Assembly (NCBI GenBank): GCA_030704615.1
Contig: CM060732.1
Location: 35,691,053-35,755,052, forward strand
Reading direction: 5' to 3'
Source of the DNA: Takakia lepidozioides
Taxonomy: Eukaryota; Streptophyta; Takakiopsida; Takakiales; Takakiaceae
Length of the DNA stretch: 64,000 nucleotides
In this document: positions 32,397 through 44,166 of the stretch, in pieces
Layout: each line of letters starts with the position of its first letter
How positions within the stretch are numbered: the stretch's first letter is position 1
Program-made: the position numbers and the translations under genes
Notes under the pieces: model-generated
Databases searched by the model: none
What the model saw: the letters and a program-made list of their open reading frames with translations, nothing else
Told to the model about the DNA's origin: nothing

Positions 32397-34336
32397 TCAC
32401 AATCGAATGTTGCTAAAAACATATACAAGATCAACTGCTTTAGAAGAAGTCAAACGATTGCACTTTTTAGAATGAATGTACTCAAATGTACTCCAGTTTC
32501 TTTCACATGAAGATGAAGTAATTTGAGCAAGAACTATAATAGCAATCTTCTGAAGCTCTGGAGTTTCAGCCCCATAAGACTCCCACCAAATATGACTTGC
32601 AACTTCTTTGGCCACCAATGATGCAGCGGGATCAGAAAACAATCATTTTATGTTACGAAATGTAGATAGTTGCTTCTCCACTAGAACCTGACTTTGAACA
32701 TCAGGATAGAATTTGTCCCGGATTATATGAAACCCTTTCATAACCTCTTTGTCTCCCGCTTGACCCTTTCCTCTCCACTCGGGGTCTAAAACAAATCCGG
32801 CACAATGCAGTGACTGTGGATAAATAACCATCTGTCCTGCAAAATGTCCACAACTTGTTCCTTCTTCTATGTTGAAAGCCCTGATAAGCTATGCACTTTT
32901 TCAATGAGCTGATCCATTTTCTCATAAAATTTTCCCATTCTTGGCATGCTAGAATCAACCATGCGCAACAAGGTGAAGATGGGCTCTGAAATCTCAACAA
33001 TGAGCTCCAAGTTCTTCCAAAATCTATGAGCCAGTAGGTTATCAACAATTGTTTCCCCCTCCGAGCCGCGTGACTAGTCCTAATTGTGCCATTCCCTGCT
33101 AACAATCATTTGTTGAAGTGGTGTTTTCACCTTCAACAATCGTTCAAGCATGATGACAGATGTCCCAAATCGTGTCTCTCCCGGTTTGAGGAGCTCCAGT
33201 CCTTTGTCTCTCAAAGAATACTCCCGAAAAAAAGCTTGACTGCGGTGATGATTTGTGATAAACTTCACCACAGACTTTTCTTCTTTGACAAATGAGGAAA
33301 TCCACTCTAAGTTGTCAATGTCCTCGAGACACAAATCAAGGCAATGTGTAGTACATCCTGAAAATGTAACGTGAGGGTACTTCTCTTCTATGAGTTTCCT
33401 GGCTCTCTTGCAGACAGCTGCATTGTCTGTGACAACCTGAACAACATTTTGAGACCCTATCTCCTCCATGACATCTATTATTTGCTGTGAGATGTACTCA
33501 CTTGTTTTTTCTTGTCTACTCGTATCAATAGCCTTCTTGAAAAACTCTCATTTGGGTGATACACACAGTACATTAAGTAGAGGTGTGTTGGTGGTATTAG
33601 ACCACCCATCACAAGTCAATGTGCATCCGGTTCTGTTCCAAGACTCTATGATGGGCTGTAAGTCTTTGTTCAACTCTTTTTTGACATCCTGCAACAAAGT
33701 GGTGCACAACTGCTCTGAACCAGGTGCTTTATAACTTGCCCCATAGTTCGAAATGGCTGATATCGTACTCTGAAAATATGGGGTCCTTGCATAGTTAAAA
33801 GGAACCCCACATGAGTAAAAGAAACGTGCAACAACTTGGTCTACATCTTGTTTTTGCATCTTTGCAAATTGCCAAGATGCAGCCAATGTAGGTTGTGAAG
33901 CACTCAATGATTTCTTACTTGACAGGGAGGCTCTCTCCTCTGTTTTTCTCTTGGTAGTTGCTCTCTCTAGGTTCATTTTGTCCACAACTACCCTCACAGG
34001 TGCTAAAATCTCCTCACTGACACAAGTGCACACCTCAATGTTCCCTCCTCCAAAATAATGCTCTCTAACACGACCAACAGACCCTGCCTTGAATTCTTTT
34101 CCACAATGTTTGCACTTGACTTCCCAGCATTTTCCATGCTGGACTGGAGCATTAATACAGTCAACCAATGACCATTCAAGTGCAGGGATTGGAGGAAATT
34201 TTGGTGCTCTATTCCTAAAAGAGGATGCAACATTGTTGTCCGAACTAGTGTAGGTGTTTAGAGAAGACATGTTTTCGTGACAAGTAGGACTGAGTTGAAT
34301 GTTGCTTGCTACCACCCAATAATGATTCCACACCAC
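32397..34336 (-). pseudogene. hAT transposase, decayed
   Basis: Consecutive minus-strand blocks give a complete but broken hAT protein. The N-terminus has a BED-type zinc finger (VKCKHCGKEFKAG...REHYFGGG), followed by a central region with TLTCDGWSNTTNTPLLN, then VTDNAAVCKRARKLI and GCTTHCLDLCLEDI, and finally the hATC dimerisation region (ASLVAKEVASHIWWESYG, TSSSCERNWSTFEYIHSKK). Frame breaks or stops occur near 33545, 33090, 32830 and 32643. hAT transposases cut and paste DNA with 8-bp target duplications. Ends with inverted repeats were not found, so the limits given are those of the coding remnant. Confidence 0.85.
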
Positions 34337-35985
34337 TCAATAGCTACCTCGCTTGTGTTTTTCCTCACCCACCAGCATGAATCTGTCTCCTGCAACGCGC
34401 TCTCTCTCGTTGTAGGCTGAGTAGTTGCCTGATTTCGAAAGAATCTACTCTAGCAGGGCTCTACGGTTTGTTGCCCGATTTCATCCATTCAAATTTTGGA
34501 TGAAAAAACTTATCATCCACCCCTAAACGTTTTCCTCACATTTTTATTTTTTTTTACACCAGGAACGTCATAAACGACGTTCTCCTAAGTCTCTTAGGAC
34601 GTTCACGGTGACGGGGCCGGAATGGAGGAATGGATATCTAGGTTAGATATAGATTTTTAAAAAGACTTTCTAATGGAGTACCGTACAATCTGCCAATCTA
34701 ATTGACGAATCAGGGACGAGATCAGATGCGATTGCAATAGACTCGACGTTCTCATGCAGAGGAGATTTATGAAGACTTTCAGCTCGATCACAGGGTTCAA
34801 CACCAAAACAATCATGAAAGAAATTTCATAATGATAAAGGTCCAATGTAGGATCCCCGTGGCACTATTTCATAATCAAGGAGTTGTAAGCTAATTCAGTA
34901 AATTGCATGTTATCAATCTCCCGTCCAGTTATACAAACAACTAATTAAAGGGCAAAATGGTGCAAAAGCATTTGTGTCTGGCTGTCTCTGAACCCCTCAT
35001 TTGTACATCAATCAAGACAATGTGATCTTTCGACAAAATTTTCTAGGTAGCTTTTACAATGTGAGGATCCGCCTCTGCAACAGCCTTCTGCGCCAGGTTT
35101 CTCAGATTGAAAATGTTCTTATATCTCCCGGTGAAGTCTCATACTCCGGTCCAGTATAGATCCTCTATGACGCTCAATAGCCACCTTTCACTTCAATACA
35201 ATGTGGATTTTTTTACTCTGTATTTGACTCATTTTTTAGTCGTTTGCGATATTTTTACTCCCAGCCTGCAAAGTCAAACAAACGTCAAGTCGATTCAGTC
35301 AAACAGTCGAATCGAGGTACCAGGTTCTGATATTGAAATGTGACAGTAAAACATGGGGGTGACGTGTAGTAAAGTGATTGTACCACAGTATGATGTGGAT
35401 GAGACGTGGCTATGACGTGTAGTAAAGTGGTTTAACTGCATTATGAGGTGGATGCATGACGTGTAGTATATATATACATAAATAAAAAATATATATACAT
35501 ACATATTTATATATAAGTATATATATATATGAATTGGGAAGGCTTTTTGTTTAATATTTGGTTTTATTATTTTTGTTTATTACTATTATTTTGTTTTTTC
35601 ATTTTATATCTATATAAATGTGAATCAGTGAATTTTGTATTTAAATTTTTTTGATTCGCTGCACTGCATTGAAAATATATTACAAATACAACAAAACATA
35701 GAATACAAATACATGGCAGGAACCAAAAACATTCTAGAAGGCTCAAAACTGGTTTATATCAAGAGTGTTTTTAAAACAAGTTTTGGCCACATTCTACATA
35801 TGACCAACATGAGGGCCATGTTGCTCTATCCATAGATCACTGCCCAAGTGAAGTCACTCAGTAAGGAAAATCTGTTGTGCAGCTAGGTAAAGCACTATCG
35901 TGGACATGTCAAGAGAACATCAGAAATCATTGCGAGATTGAATTCAGGAACTTGTAGATCTTGAGAATGGTGATGTCAACTACCA
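34337..35985. other. No gene; short tandem repeat and AT microsatellite
   Basis: GACGTGTAGTAAAGTG with its flank recurs at about 35360 and 35417, and in part at 35458, with a spacing of roughly 45-57 bp. This is followed by an AT/ACAT-rich microsatellite at 35464-35535. No coding sequence was recognised. Confidence 0.5.
35464..35535. repeat. AT-rich microsatellite
   Basis: Runs of TATATATA and TACATACATATT with almost no G or C. Confidence 0.75.
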
Positions 35986-35989
35986 TGTC

Positions 35990-36110
35990 ACCCAAAGTGA
36001 CATCCACTTGATCCAGGGTTGCCTTCACATACATATCCACCAAGGCAGTGTATGGTGATACAATTCCAGCTTTGAGGATGTCACACTAGAAGCATTCGTG
36101 TCTTTTCCGA
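35990..36110 (-). pseudogene. PPR fragment
   Basis: The minus strand reads ILKAGIVSPYTALVDMYVKA, a piece of a PPR repeat pair matching the repeats of the large cluster that follows. It is isolated and lacks a frame on either side. Confidence 0.6.
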
Positions 36111-36229
36111 ATCGACTGGGTGTCCGCCAACCACTCCAGGAACCACTTGGCAGTAAGCGGGACTACTAGAGAGTGAAACGGACAATGTGGGCCCACGGGG
36201 GCATTTCAAACGGCGGGCAAAAGTGGGGC

Positions 36230-36249
36230 CTACGACTCCGGAGTCGTAG
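36230..36249. other. Perfect 20-bp palindrome
   Basis: CTACGACTCC is followed directly by its reverse complement. It lies between two PPR remnants of opposite orientation. Confidence 0.8.
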
Positions 36250-36499
36250 CAAAAATTCGGACTATTTAATTAATTACGTAAATACATAAAATTTGAAAAA
36301 GCGGAAATTACAAGTGGTTCTAATTACTGCACATGCGACTAGAAATTTTCATTCATAATTTGATTAATGAAATAAAGATATTTATTCATTAAAGTGAATA
36401 CGTAGTCGACTCAACTACTCCATGAACCACTGCGCATTGATTGCACCTGTGATTCGGGGCCACATTTGTTGACATGTGTTTCACAAGAACAGGCAAACA

Positions 36500-36735
36500 A
36501 AATCTGGCCTTTGGGGGTTGCATATTTTTAATATGTACTGCCTCCACCTGGAAGTGACATGGAAGGTCCATGGTGACATCGTGAAAGCTGGCATTGTAGG
36601 GTTTGCTATTATGAACACCGCCGTGGTGGACATGTATGCCGAATGCGGGAGCATTGAAGATGTGAAGGTAGTGTTCGACTGTGGCTCAACGAGATGTGGT
36701 CTCGTGGAGTGCGATGATCGCATTGGCAACAATGC
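36500..36735 (+). pseudogene. PPR fragment
   Basis: Reads VHGDIVKAGIVGFAIMNTAV and VDMYAECGSIEDVKVVFDCG, one and a half PPR repeats of the cluster type. The next unit, beginning with the intron marker near 36740, follows without a gap. Confidence 0.7.
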
Positions 36736-36739
36736 AAGG

Positions 36740-39360
36740 ATGTATGCATGATTTGTGCAGAGGCAGTGATAGCTGAAGGAGCAGGATAGAGTGTGGGTCC
36801 ATATTAGGGTCGGATTTCAAGCTCCAGATTACCTATGGATCCCTGTGGAAGGATAGCTACAAGAAACCTCCATGGGTAGATGGTTAGTTGGAAGCGGCAG
36901 CTATAGCGGCACAGTTGATAAAATCAAGCACCTCAACCATGACCACAGCTTCTGGAAGAGGATCAAGAGAGGGAGTCCACAATGCCTCTTCTGGCACTTA
37001 TGGGCATGTAAAGATGCTTTATGAGGCAGGCAGACTGAAAGATGCTCTACAGACTTTAAACCAAAGAGGCATTTCAGCAGATGTAGATACGTATGTGTGT
37101 CTTGCCTAAGTGCATCAAGATGAAAGGCCTAGAAGTTGGAAAGCAGGTGCACACTCACATTGTCCAAAGTGGATTCACGCCGAACGTTTTTCTACTCAAC
37201 AACCTTGTCAACATGTATGTTAAGGGATGGATGATCACCAAGTGTTCAAGACAAAATGCCTCAACGATCTTTGATCACATGGAATATAATGTTGGCAGGA
37301 TTACCAAGCATGGGCGTGGTACGAATGCTTTGGAGACCTGTGAGCATATGATGCGCGAAGGGGTGAAGCCCAACCACATCGCGTTTGTATGTGTTTGCAA
37401 TGCGTGTGCAAGCCTGGAAAAGGGGAACGAGGTCCATGGTGACATCGGTCAAAGCTGGAATTGCACCAGATGTCATTCTGAACACTGCCCTGACCTGGAC
37501 ATGTATGCCAAATGTGGATGCATTGAGGATGCAAAGGGAGTTTTCGACTCTCTGGCTGAACGAGATGTGGTGTTGTGGAGTGCGATGCTTGCAGGGTATG
37601 CACAACAGGGACGTGGGATGGAGGCTTTGGAGACCTATGATCAAATGATGGGGGAGGGGGTGAAGACCGGCCACTTTGTGTGCATTTGCAATGCTTGTGC
37701 AAGCCTGGCAGCCCTAGACAAGGGCAAAGAGGTGCATGGGGATATCATCAAAGCTGGAATTGTACTAAATGTCATTCTGAACACTGCCCTGGCAGCTCTG
37801 GAAAAGGGGAAAGAGGTCTTTGGCAACATCTTCAGAGCTGGAATTGTACCAAATGTCATTCTGAACCATACCCTGGTGGACATGTATGCGAAATGTGGGT
37901 GCATCGAGCCTGGACAAGGGCAAAGAGGTGCATGGGGTATCATCAAAGCTGGAATTGTACCAAATGTCATTATGAACACTGCCTGGCAGCTCTGGATAAG
38001 GGAAAAGAGGTCCATGGCGACATCTTCAGAGCTGGAATTGTACCAAATGTCATTCTGAACCATATCCTGGTGGACATGTATGCAAAATGTGGGTGCATTG
38101 AGCCCTAGACAAGGGCAAAGAGGTGCATGGGGTATCATCAAAGCTGGAATTGTACCAAATGTCATTATGAACACTGCCCTGGCAGCTCTGGAAAAGGGGA
38201 AAGAGGTCCATGGCGACATCTTCAGAGCTGGAATTGTACCAAATGTCATTCTGAACCATACCCTGGTGGACATGTATGCAAAATGTGGGTGCATCTAGGA
38301 TGCAAAGGGAGTGTTCGACACTATGGCTGAACGAGATGTGGTGTCGTGGAGTGCGATGCTTGTAGGGTATACACGGCAGGGACGTGGGATGGAGGCTTTG
38401 GAGAGCTATGAGCAAATGATGGGGGAAGCACATCATGTTTGTGTGCATTTGCAATGCTCGTGCAAGCCTAGCAGCCCTGGAGAAGGGAAATAGGTGCATG
38501 CCATGACATCAAAGCTGGAATTGTGCCAAATGTCAATCTGAACACTGCCCTGGCAGCTTTGGAAAAGGGGAAAGAGGTCCATGGCGACATCTTCAGAGCT
38601 GGAATTGTACCAGATGACATTTTGAACAATACCCTGGTGAACATGTTTGCAAAATGTGGGTGCATCTAGGATGCAAAGGGAGTGTTCGAAACTATGGCTG
38701 AACGAGATGTGGTGTCGTGGAGTGCGATGCTTGCAGGGTATGCACGGCAGGGACGTGGGATGGAGGCTTTGGAGAGCTATGAGCAAATGATGGGGGAAGC
38801 ACATCATGTTTGTGTGCATTTGCAATGTGCGTGCAAGCCTGGCAGCCCTGGAGAAGGGCAAGAGGTGCATGGGGATATCATCAAAGCTGGAATTGTACCA
38901 AATGTCAATTTGAACACTGCCCTGGCAGCATTGGAAATGGGGAAAGAGGTCCATGGCGACATCTTTAGAGCTGGAATTGTACCAGATGATATTCTGAACA
39001 ATACCCTGGTGGACATGTTTGCAAAATGTGGGTGCATCTAGGATGCACAGGGAGTGTTCGACACTATGGCTGAACGACATGTGGTGTCGTGGAGTGCGAT
39101 ATGATGTGCTTGCAGGGTATGCACAGCAGGGATGTGGAATGGAGGCTTTGGAGACCTATGAGCAAATGATGGGGGAAGCACATCATGTTTGTGTGCATTC
39201 GCAATGCTTGTGCAAGCCTGGCAGCTGGCTTGGAGAAGGGCAAAGAGGTGCATGGGGATATCATCAAAGCTGGAATCTGAACACTGCCCTGGCAGCTTTG
39301 GAAAAGGGGAAAGAGGTCCACATGGCGACATCTTCAGAGTTGGACTTGTACCAAGGTGAA
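36740..39360 (+). pseudogene. PPR gene unit A with amplified internal repeats
   Basis: The unit starts with the PDF-intron marker and a damaged PDF second half (about 36800-36900), then the N-terminal block AAQLIKSSTSTMTTASGRGS, then PPR repeats of the P/L/S type (KQVHTHIVQSGFTPNVFLLN; DMYAKCGCIEDAKGVFDSLA; GYAQQGRGMEALETYDQMM). Between 37690 and 38290 a segment of about 195 bp is repeated three times, and from 38296 to about 39330 one of about 371 bp is repeated nearly three times. Neither length is always a multiple of three, so each copy shifts the frame. The same TAG within GCATCTAGGATGCA is found in three copies (38296, 38667, 39039). PPR proteins bind organellar RNA; this copy cannot make one. 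Confidence 0.85.
37690..39330 (+). repeat. Tandem DNA repeats within PPR unit A (about 195 bp x3, then about 371 bp x3)
   Basis: Anchor CAAAGAGGTGCATGGGG occurs at about 37725, 37921 and 38116 (spacing 195-196). Anchor GCATCTAGGATGCA occurs at 38291, 38662 and 39034 (spacing 371-372). The repeats are far more alike in DNA than ordinary PPR repeats, so they arose by recent unequal exchange or slippage, not by selection on the protein. Confidence 0.8.
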
Positions 39361-39930
39361 TGCCTGTCAGATTACCAGATGCAAAGAGGTGCATGGTTGC
39401 ATCGCCAAAGGCAGCAGCTGCAGCGACACAGTTGATAAAGTCAGGCACCTCAACCATGACGACAGCTTCTGGAAGAGGATCAAGAGAGGGAGTCCACAAT
39501 GCCTCTTCTGGTATTTATGGGCATGTGAATATGCTTTGTGAGCTGAAAGAGGCTCTACCGACTTTAAACCAAGGAGGCATTTCAGCAGATTCAGATACGC
39601 ATGTTTGTCTCTTGCATATGTGCATCAAGATGAAAGGCCTTAAGCTAGAAAACAGGTGCACACTCACATTATCCAAAGTGCACGCCAAATATTTTTCTAC
39701 TCAACACCCTTGTCAACATGTATGTTATGTGCGGGGCATCATGGATGCTCACCAAGTGTTCAACAGAATGCCTCAACGATCTTTCATCGAACACGATGCT
39801 TGCAGGGTGTGCACAGCAGGGGCGTGGTATGGAGGCCTTGGAGAATGTGGTGAGGGCACCTTCTTCTTCGACCTATTTCAGCCTGTTTTTCCCTCTCATC
39901 AGACTCGGCCCTGAATTTACATATTGAATT
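39360..39930 (+). pseudogene. PPR unit B, short
   Basis: Begins again with the N-terminal block (TMTTASGRGSREGVHNASSG), continues with ALPTLNQGGISADSDTHVCL and a broken first PPR repeat pair, and ends in the FFDLFQPVFPSHQTRP block that precedes the next PDF exon. Frames change at least twice. Confidence 0.7.
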
Positions 39931-39942
39931 GTCAAGGACAAT

Positions 39943-40194
39943 GTGGTGAGGGCACCTTCTTCTTCGATCTATTTCAGCCTGTTTTGCCCTCTCATCAGAC
40001 TCGGCCGTGAGATGCATATTGAATTCTGTAAGTTAGCTCGTTGGGTGGATCTGTGGTGCTTTGGAATGACTATGACAAGTAACTGCCGATGTGGCAGCAG
40101 GAAAGTATCCAAAACAGATAACAAAGATGAGGAGAAGGTGTGGAATGAATACTTTGTTGACCCTAGTGAATGGTGGAACAACCGAGGCAAAAAG
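39943..40194 (+). pseudogene. OSB-type PDF motif, first exon (unit C)
   Basis: One open frame contains DEEKVWNEYFVDPSEWWNNR followed by GKK. This matches the first half of the PDF motif of plant organellar single-stranded DNA-binding (OSB) proteins (W-x-x-F-F-x-[ND]-P-x-x-W-W-D-N-R). In sister copies the exon ends AAAAAG/GTGAAT, a good donor; here the donor has become AAAAA/GTTGAG, which would shift the frame. The second half follows after about 170 bp. Confidence 0.65.
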
Positions 40195-40353
40195 TTGAGT
40201 GCCTATTAGATGATAGAGAGTAGCAGACGCAATTCAGTATAGGAACTAGTGTGATTGGGTGTTTCCTAGGTTGTCATTGTCAACTGCTAGCAGCAAAGGC
40301 GATGAATGCATGATTTGTGCAGAGGCATGGATAGCTGAAGGAGAAGGTATAGA

Positions 40354-41156
40354 GTGTGTGTCCAGATTCATCCAAGAGGGCCGGACTTCAAGCTCCAAAT
40401 TACCTGTGATTCCATGTGGATCAATAGCTACAAGAAACCTAAATGGGTAGATGGTCAACTAAAGGCAACAGCTGCAGCGGCACAGTTGATAAAATCAGGC
40501 ACGTCCTCAACCATGACCGCAGCTTCTGAAAGAGGATCAAAAGAGGGAGTCCACAATGCCTTTTCTGCGGGGCATGTGAAGATGCTTTGTGAGGCAGGCA
40601 GACTGACAAAGGCTCTAGGTCTGGAAGCTAGAATCAGGTACACACTCACATTATCCAAAGTGGATTCATGCCAAATGTTTTTTCTACTCAACACCCTTGT
40701 CAACATGTATGTTAAGTGTGGGAGCATCATGGATGCTCGCCGAGATTTCTACAGAATGCCTCAGCGATCTTTGATCATGTGGAATATAATGTTGGCAGGA
40801 TTTACCAAGCATGGGTGTGGTAGGAATGCTTTGGCGACCTATGAGCAAATGTTGCGCAAAGGGGTGAAGCCCAACCACATCACGCTTGCGCATGTTTGCA
40901 ATGTGTGTGCAAGCCTGGGACCTCTGGAAAAGGGGAAAGAGGTCCATGGTGACATCGTCAAAGCTGGAATTGTACCAGATGTCATCCTGAACACTCCCCT
41001 GGTAGACGTCTATGCCAAATGTGGGTGCATTAAGGATGCGAAGGGAGTTTTCAACACTATGGCTGAACCAAATGTGGTGTCATGGAACGCGATGCTTGCA
41101 GGGTATACACAGCAGGGACATGGTATGGAGGCTTTGGAGACCTTGATCAAATGATG
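40354..41156 (+). CDS. In-frame fusion of PDF motif second half with PPR repeats (unit C)
   Basis: A single open frame of about 266 codons. After an acceptor (GTGTCCAG/ATTCATCC, exon from 40366) come IHPRGPDFKLQITCDSMWIN and YKKPKWVDGQL, the second half of an OSB PDF motif, then a linker (AAAQLIKSGTS), then PPR repeats: AGHVKMLCEAGRLTKAL, LLNTLVNMYVKCGSIMDARR, QRSLIMWNIMLAGFTKHGCG, GKEVHGDIVKAGIVPDVILN, CGCIKDAKGVFNTMAEPNVV, GYTQQGHGMEALE. OSB proteins bind single-stranded DNA in mitochondria and plastids, and PPR proteins bind organellar RNA, so both halves point to organelles. This is the only copy in which the fused part is free of stops. The unit ends prematurely at 41156 and its first-exon donor is damaged, so it is probably not functional, but it preserves the ancestral architecture. 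Fusion is seen directly; family names are from remembered motifs. Confidence 0.65.
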
Positions 41157-41159
41157 GGG

Positions 41160-43110
41160 GAAGGGGGGGCACCTTCTTCAATAGCACAACGGCTACAAGT
41201 GGGTAGATGGTCAACTAGAAACAGCAATGGCAGCAACACAATTGATAGAACAAGGCCCACTGCTAATGAAGGTACCTTCTTCAACATATTTCACCCTGTT
41301 TTCCCTTGCTATCAGAGTCGTCCCTAAGTTTTCATGTTGAATTCTACAAGTTAGCTCGTTGGTGGATCTATGGTGGTGTTGGAGTGATTTTGACATATTA
41401 CTGCCAATGTGGTCGACAGGAAAGTATCGAAAAACAGATAATAGAGATGTAGATAAGCTCTGGAATGAATACGGTTTCAACCCCAGTCAATGGTGGAACA
41501 ATCCAGGCAAAAAGGTGAATGCCTATTGGAAGCAGACGCAAGTCAGCATAGGAACTAGTTTGATAAGTAGGGTTGGGGTGTTTGCTGGAACAATTCTAGG
41601 GTGTTATTGTCAGCTGCTAGCATCAAGGCAAGGATGTATGCATGATTTGTGCAGAGGCATGGATAGCTGAAGGAGCAAGGAGCAGTGTGGGTCCAGATTC
41701 ATCCAAGAAGGCCGGATTTCAAGCTCCAGATTGCCTACAATTCCCTGTGGAAGCCGCACACACCTCGCACACACAAGTCCTCTTGGGTGCATGGTCAGTC
41801 AAATCCTCCATGGGTCATGACACAAGGTCGAGGACAATGTGGTGAAGGCACCTTGTTCTTCGACCTATTTCAGCCTATTTTGCCATCTCATCAGACCCAG
41901 CCCTGAATTTACATATTGAATGCTGTAAGTTAGCTCGTTGGGTGGATGTGGGATGGTTTGGAGTGATTTTGACAAGTTACTACTGATGTGGCAGCAGGAA
42001 AGTACCCAGAAATAGATAACAAGATGAAGAGAAACTTTGGGATGAACACTTTCCGACCCCAGTCGGTGGGGGGACAATGGAGACAAAAAGGTGAGTGCTT
42101 CTTCAACTACAGAGAGAAGCAGTTGCAATTCAGAATTGGAACTACTGTTAAGTCCTAGGTTGGGGTGTTTTCTGGAAGAACTTCACGCTGTCACTGTCAG
42201 CTGCTAGCAGCAAGGCTGAGGAATGTATTGATGATCTGTACACGGGCAGGGATAGCTGAGGGACCAGGGATAGAGGTCCAGATTCATGTTCAGGTTCAGG
42301 CTGAGGGATCAATAGCTACAAGAAATCAGCTGGAGTAGATGGTCAATTGTTGCAAGTGAAAACAGTAGCGGCAGCACAATTAATAGAATGAGGTGCTGCT
42401 AATGAAGGCACCTTCCTCAATACATTTCAGCCTGTTTTTTGAAATAGGGTTGGGGTGTAAGAACAAATCTAGGTTGTCATCATCAGCTGCTAGCAGCAAG
42501 ACAATGATATATGCATGATTTGTGCAGAGGCATGGATGACGGAGCAGGGATAGAGTGTGGGTGCAGATTCACCCAAGAGGGCCGGGCTTCAAGCTCCAGA
42601 TTGACTCTATAGATACAACAAACCTGCATGGGTAGATGGTCAACTGGCAGCAGCGGCACAATTTATAAAATCAGACACTGCTAATTAAGGCATATTCTTC
42701 AACACATTTCACCTTGTTTTTCCCTCTTATCAGAATCGGCCCTAAATTTCCATGTTGAATTCTGCAAGTTAGCTGGTTGAGTGAATCTAGTTTGGAGTGA
42801 CTTTGACATGATATTGCCAATGTGACAACATGAAAGTATAAAAAAACAAGTAACAGAGATGAGGAGAAGTTGTGGAATGAATACTGTTCTACCCCAGTCA
42901 ATGATGGGACAACCGAGGCAAAAAGGTGAATGCCTGAACGTTACATTTCATAGACTAGCAGACGCATTCAGCATAGGAACTAGTGTCAGAAGCTGAGTTG
43001 GATGTTTCCTAGAATAAATCTAGGCTGTCATTGTCAGCTACTAGCAGCAAGGCAAGGATGAATGCATGATTTGTGCAGAGGCATGTGTAGCCGAAGGAGC
43101 AAAGAGAGCA
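41160..43110 (+). pseudogene. Tandem PDF-motif units D to G without PPR
   Basis: After unit C the PDF exon pair repeats alone. First halves (WNEY...PSQWW-type) are at about 41460-41514, 42035-42092 and 42870-42928, each with AAAAAG/GTGA donor. Second halves (IHPRRPDFKLQI-type) are at 41697-41760, about 42275-42340 (badly decayed) and about 42569-42640. The intron of unit D is 182 bp (41515-41696). The block ANEGTFFN-(x)-FHPVFP joins one pair to the next. Some known OSB proteins carry several PDF motifs in a row, so these may be exons of one multi-PDF gene or separate duplicates. All have frame breaks. Confidence 0.6.
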
Positions 43111-44166
43111 CTACAAGAGATGAGCTCCCTCGCCTCTCTCCAAGGAACCCCATTCCCCCTTCGCAAGCACACGTTGATGTCGACGTAGTTGTGATGCATG
43201 TCATCCGTGGGGGGATCTGTCCTGTCATCTATGAACTTGGCCCCATGAGTGATGGCAAACTCGGTAATGCCGGCCGGAGTCGTTTGTGGATGCACCCGGA
43301 CGAGACAAACAGCTTCAAATAGACGAGTCTGCGAACATGACATCCACAAGGAACTAAGAAGCAAAAAAAAATCGGGCCCCTACATATGAGTTCGAGCGAC
43401 CTATACAACCCCATCCGAGAACAACCAAGAAGAGGAAGAAGAAGGCAAACTCACCATCTCTCCCGGACAATCCCCCTTCGTAAGGTACATGCTCATAAAA
43501 ACAGCACTAGGTAGATGACTACAGAGCGCTGAAATGCATTGCAGTCATAGTTTTATGACTTTGTAGTAATGGATATCACTACATGACTCTGGAAAGTTAG
43601 GGAGCATTGGTCAAAAATTGTTGACCATGATAACAGGGATGGTTTATATGACTAGTGTGATATGTTTGACTACACGTGGACGACGTTTCATGGAATCTTA
43701 TGACTCCATGACTGAAGATGGTTTCACAGCTCTATTTATACGACTACATCACTACACGTGTCATTTTGAAGGCACATATAATGCAAATAAGGTTGCCCAT
43801 TAGGTTTAAAAAAGTTAAAAAGTTGCTAATAAGGTTGCCCATTAGGGTAATCGTGAACAGAAAGGAGGGCTGGGACTTGGCGTTTTTTTGTCTCCTGTGC
43901 CACACCACATAGCCGAGGGATGGAACGCGATGATAGCAAGATATGCAGGGGCGTGGGATGGAGGCGTTGAGCAAATGATGCACGAAGGAGAAGAGGAGGA
44001 GGAGAGGAGATGAGGAGAAGCGAGCTCGCCGTTCTTGGGAGAGTCAGCTTGGTCTTAGCAGGCGTGTTTCAATCTCTGACTATGGCTTGGGGGAGCACGG
44101 AGGGAAGGGGCAACCACTCTAGTCCTGCTCCATAATGACTACATTTTTAACTGTGTATGCCTGGGC
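43111..44166. other. No gene; one PPR scrap
   Basis: 43905-43990 keeps WNAMIA-like and GRGMEALEQMMHEG-like PPR words. A direct repeat AAGGTTGCCCATTAGG occurs at 43790 and 43831. A minus-strand frame at 43041-43364 reads like protein (HNYVDINVCLRRGNGVPW) but is unrecognised. Confidence 0.4.

Noticed and set aside
38296-39041. Repeated TAG codons as recoded or RNA-edited codons
   Set aside because: The three TAGs stem from duplication of one mutated unit; frame-shifting repeat lengths make translation impossible anyway.
37690-39330. CRISPR-like or satellite array
   Set aside because: The repeats are PPR coding pieces with eukaryotic context; no spacer/repeat layout and no cas genes.
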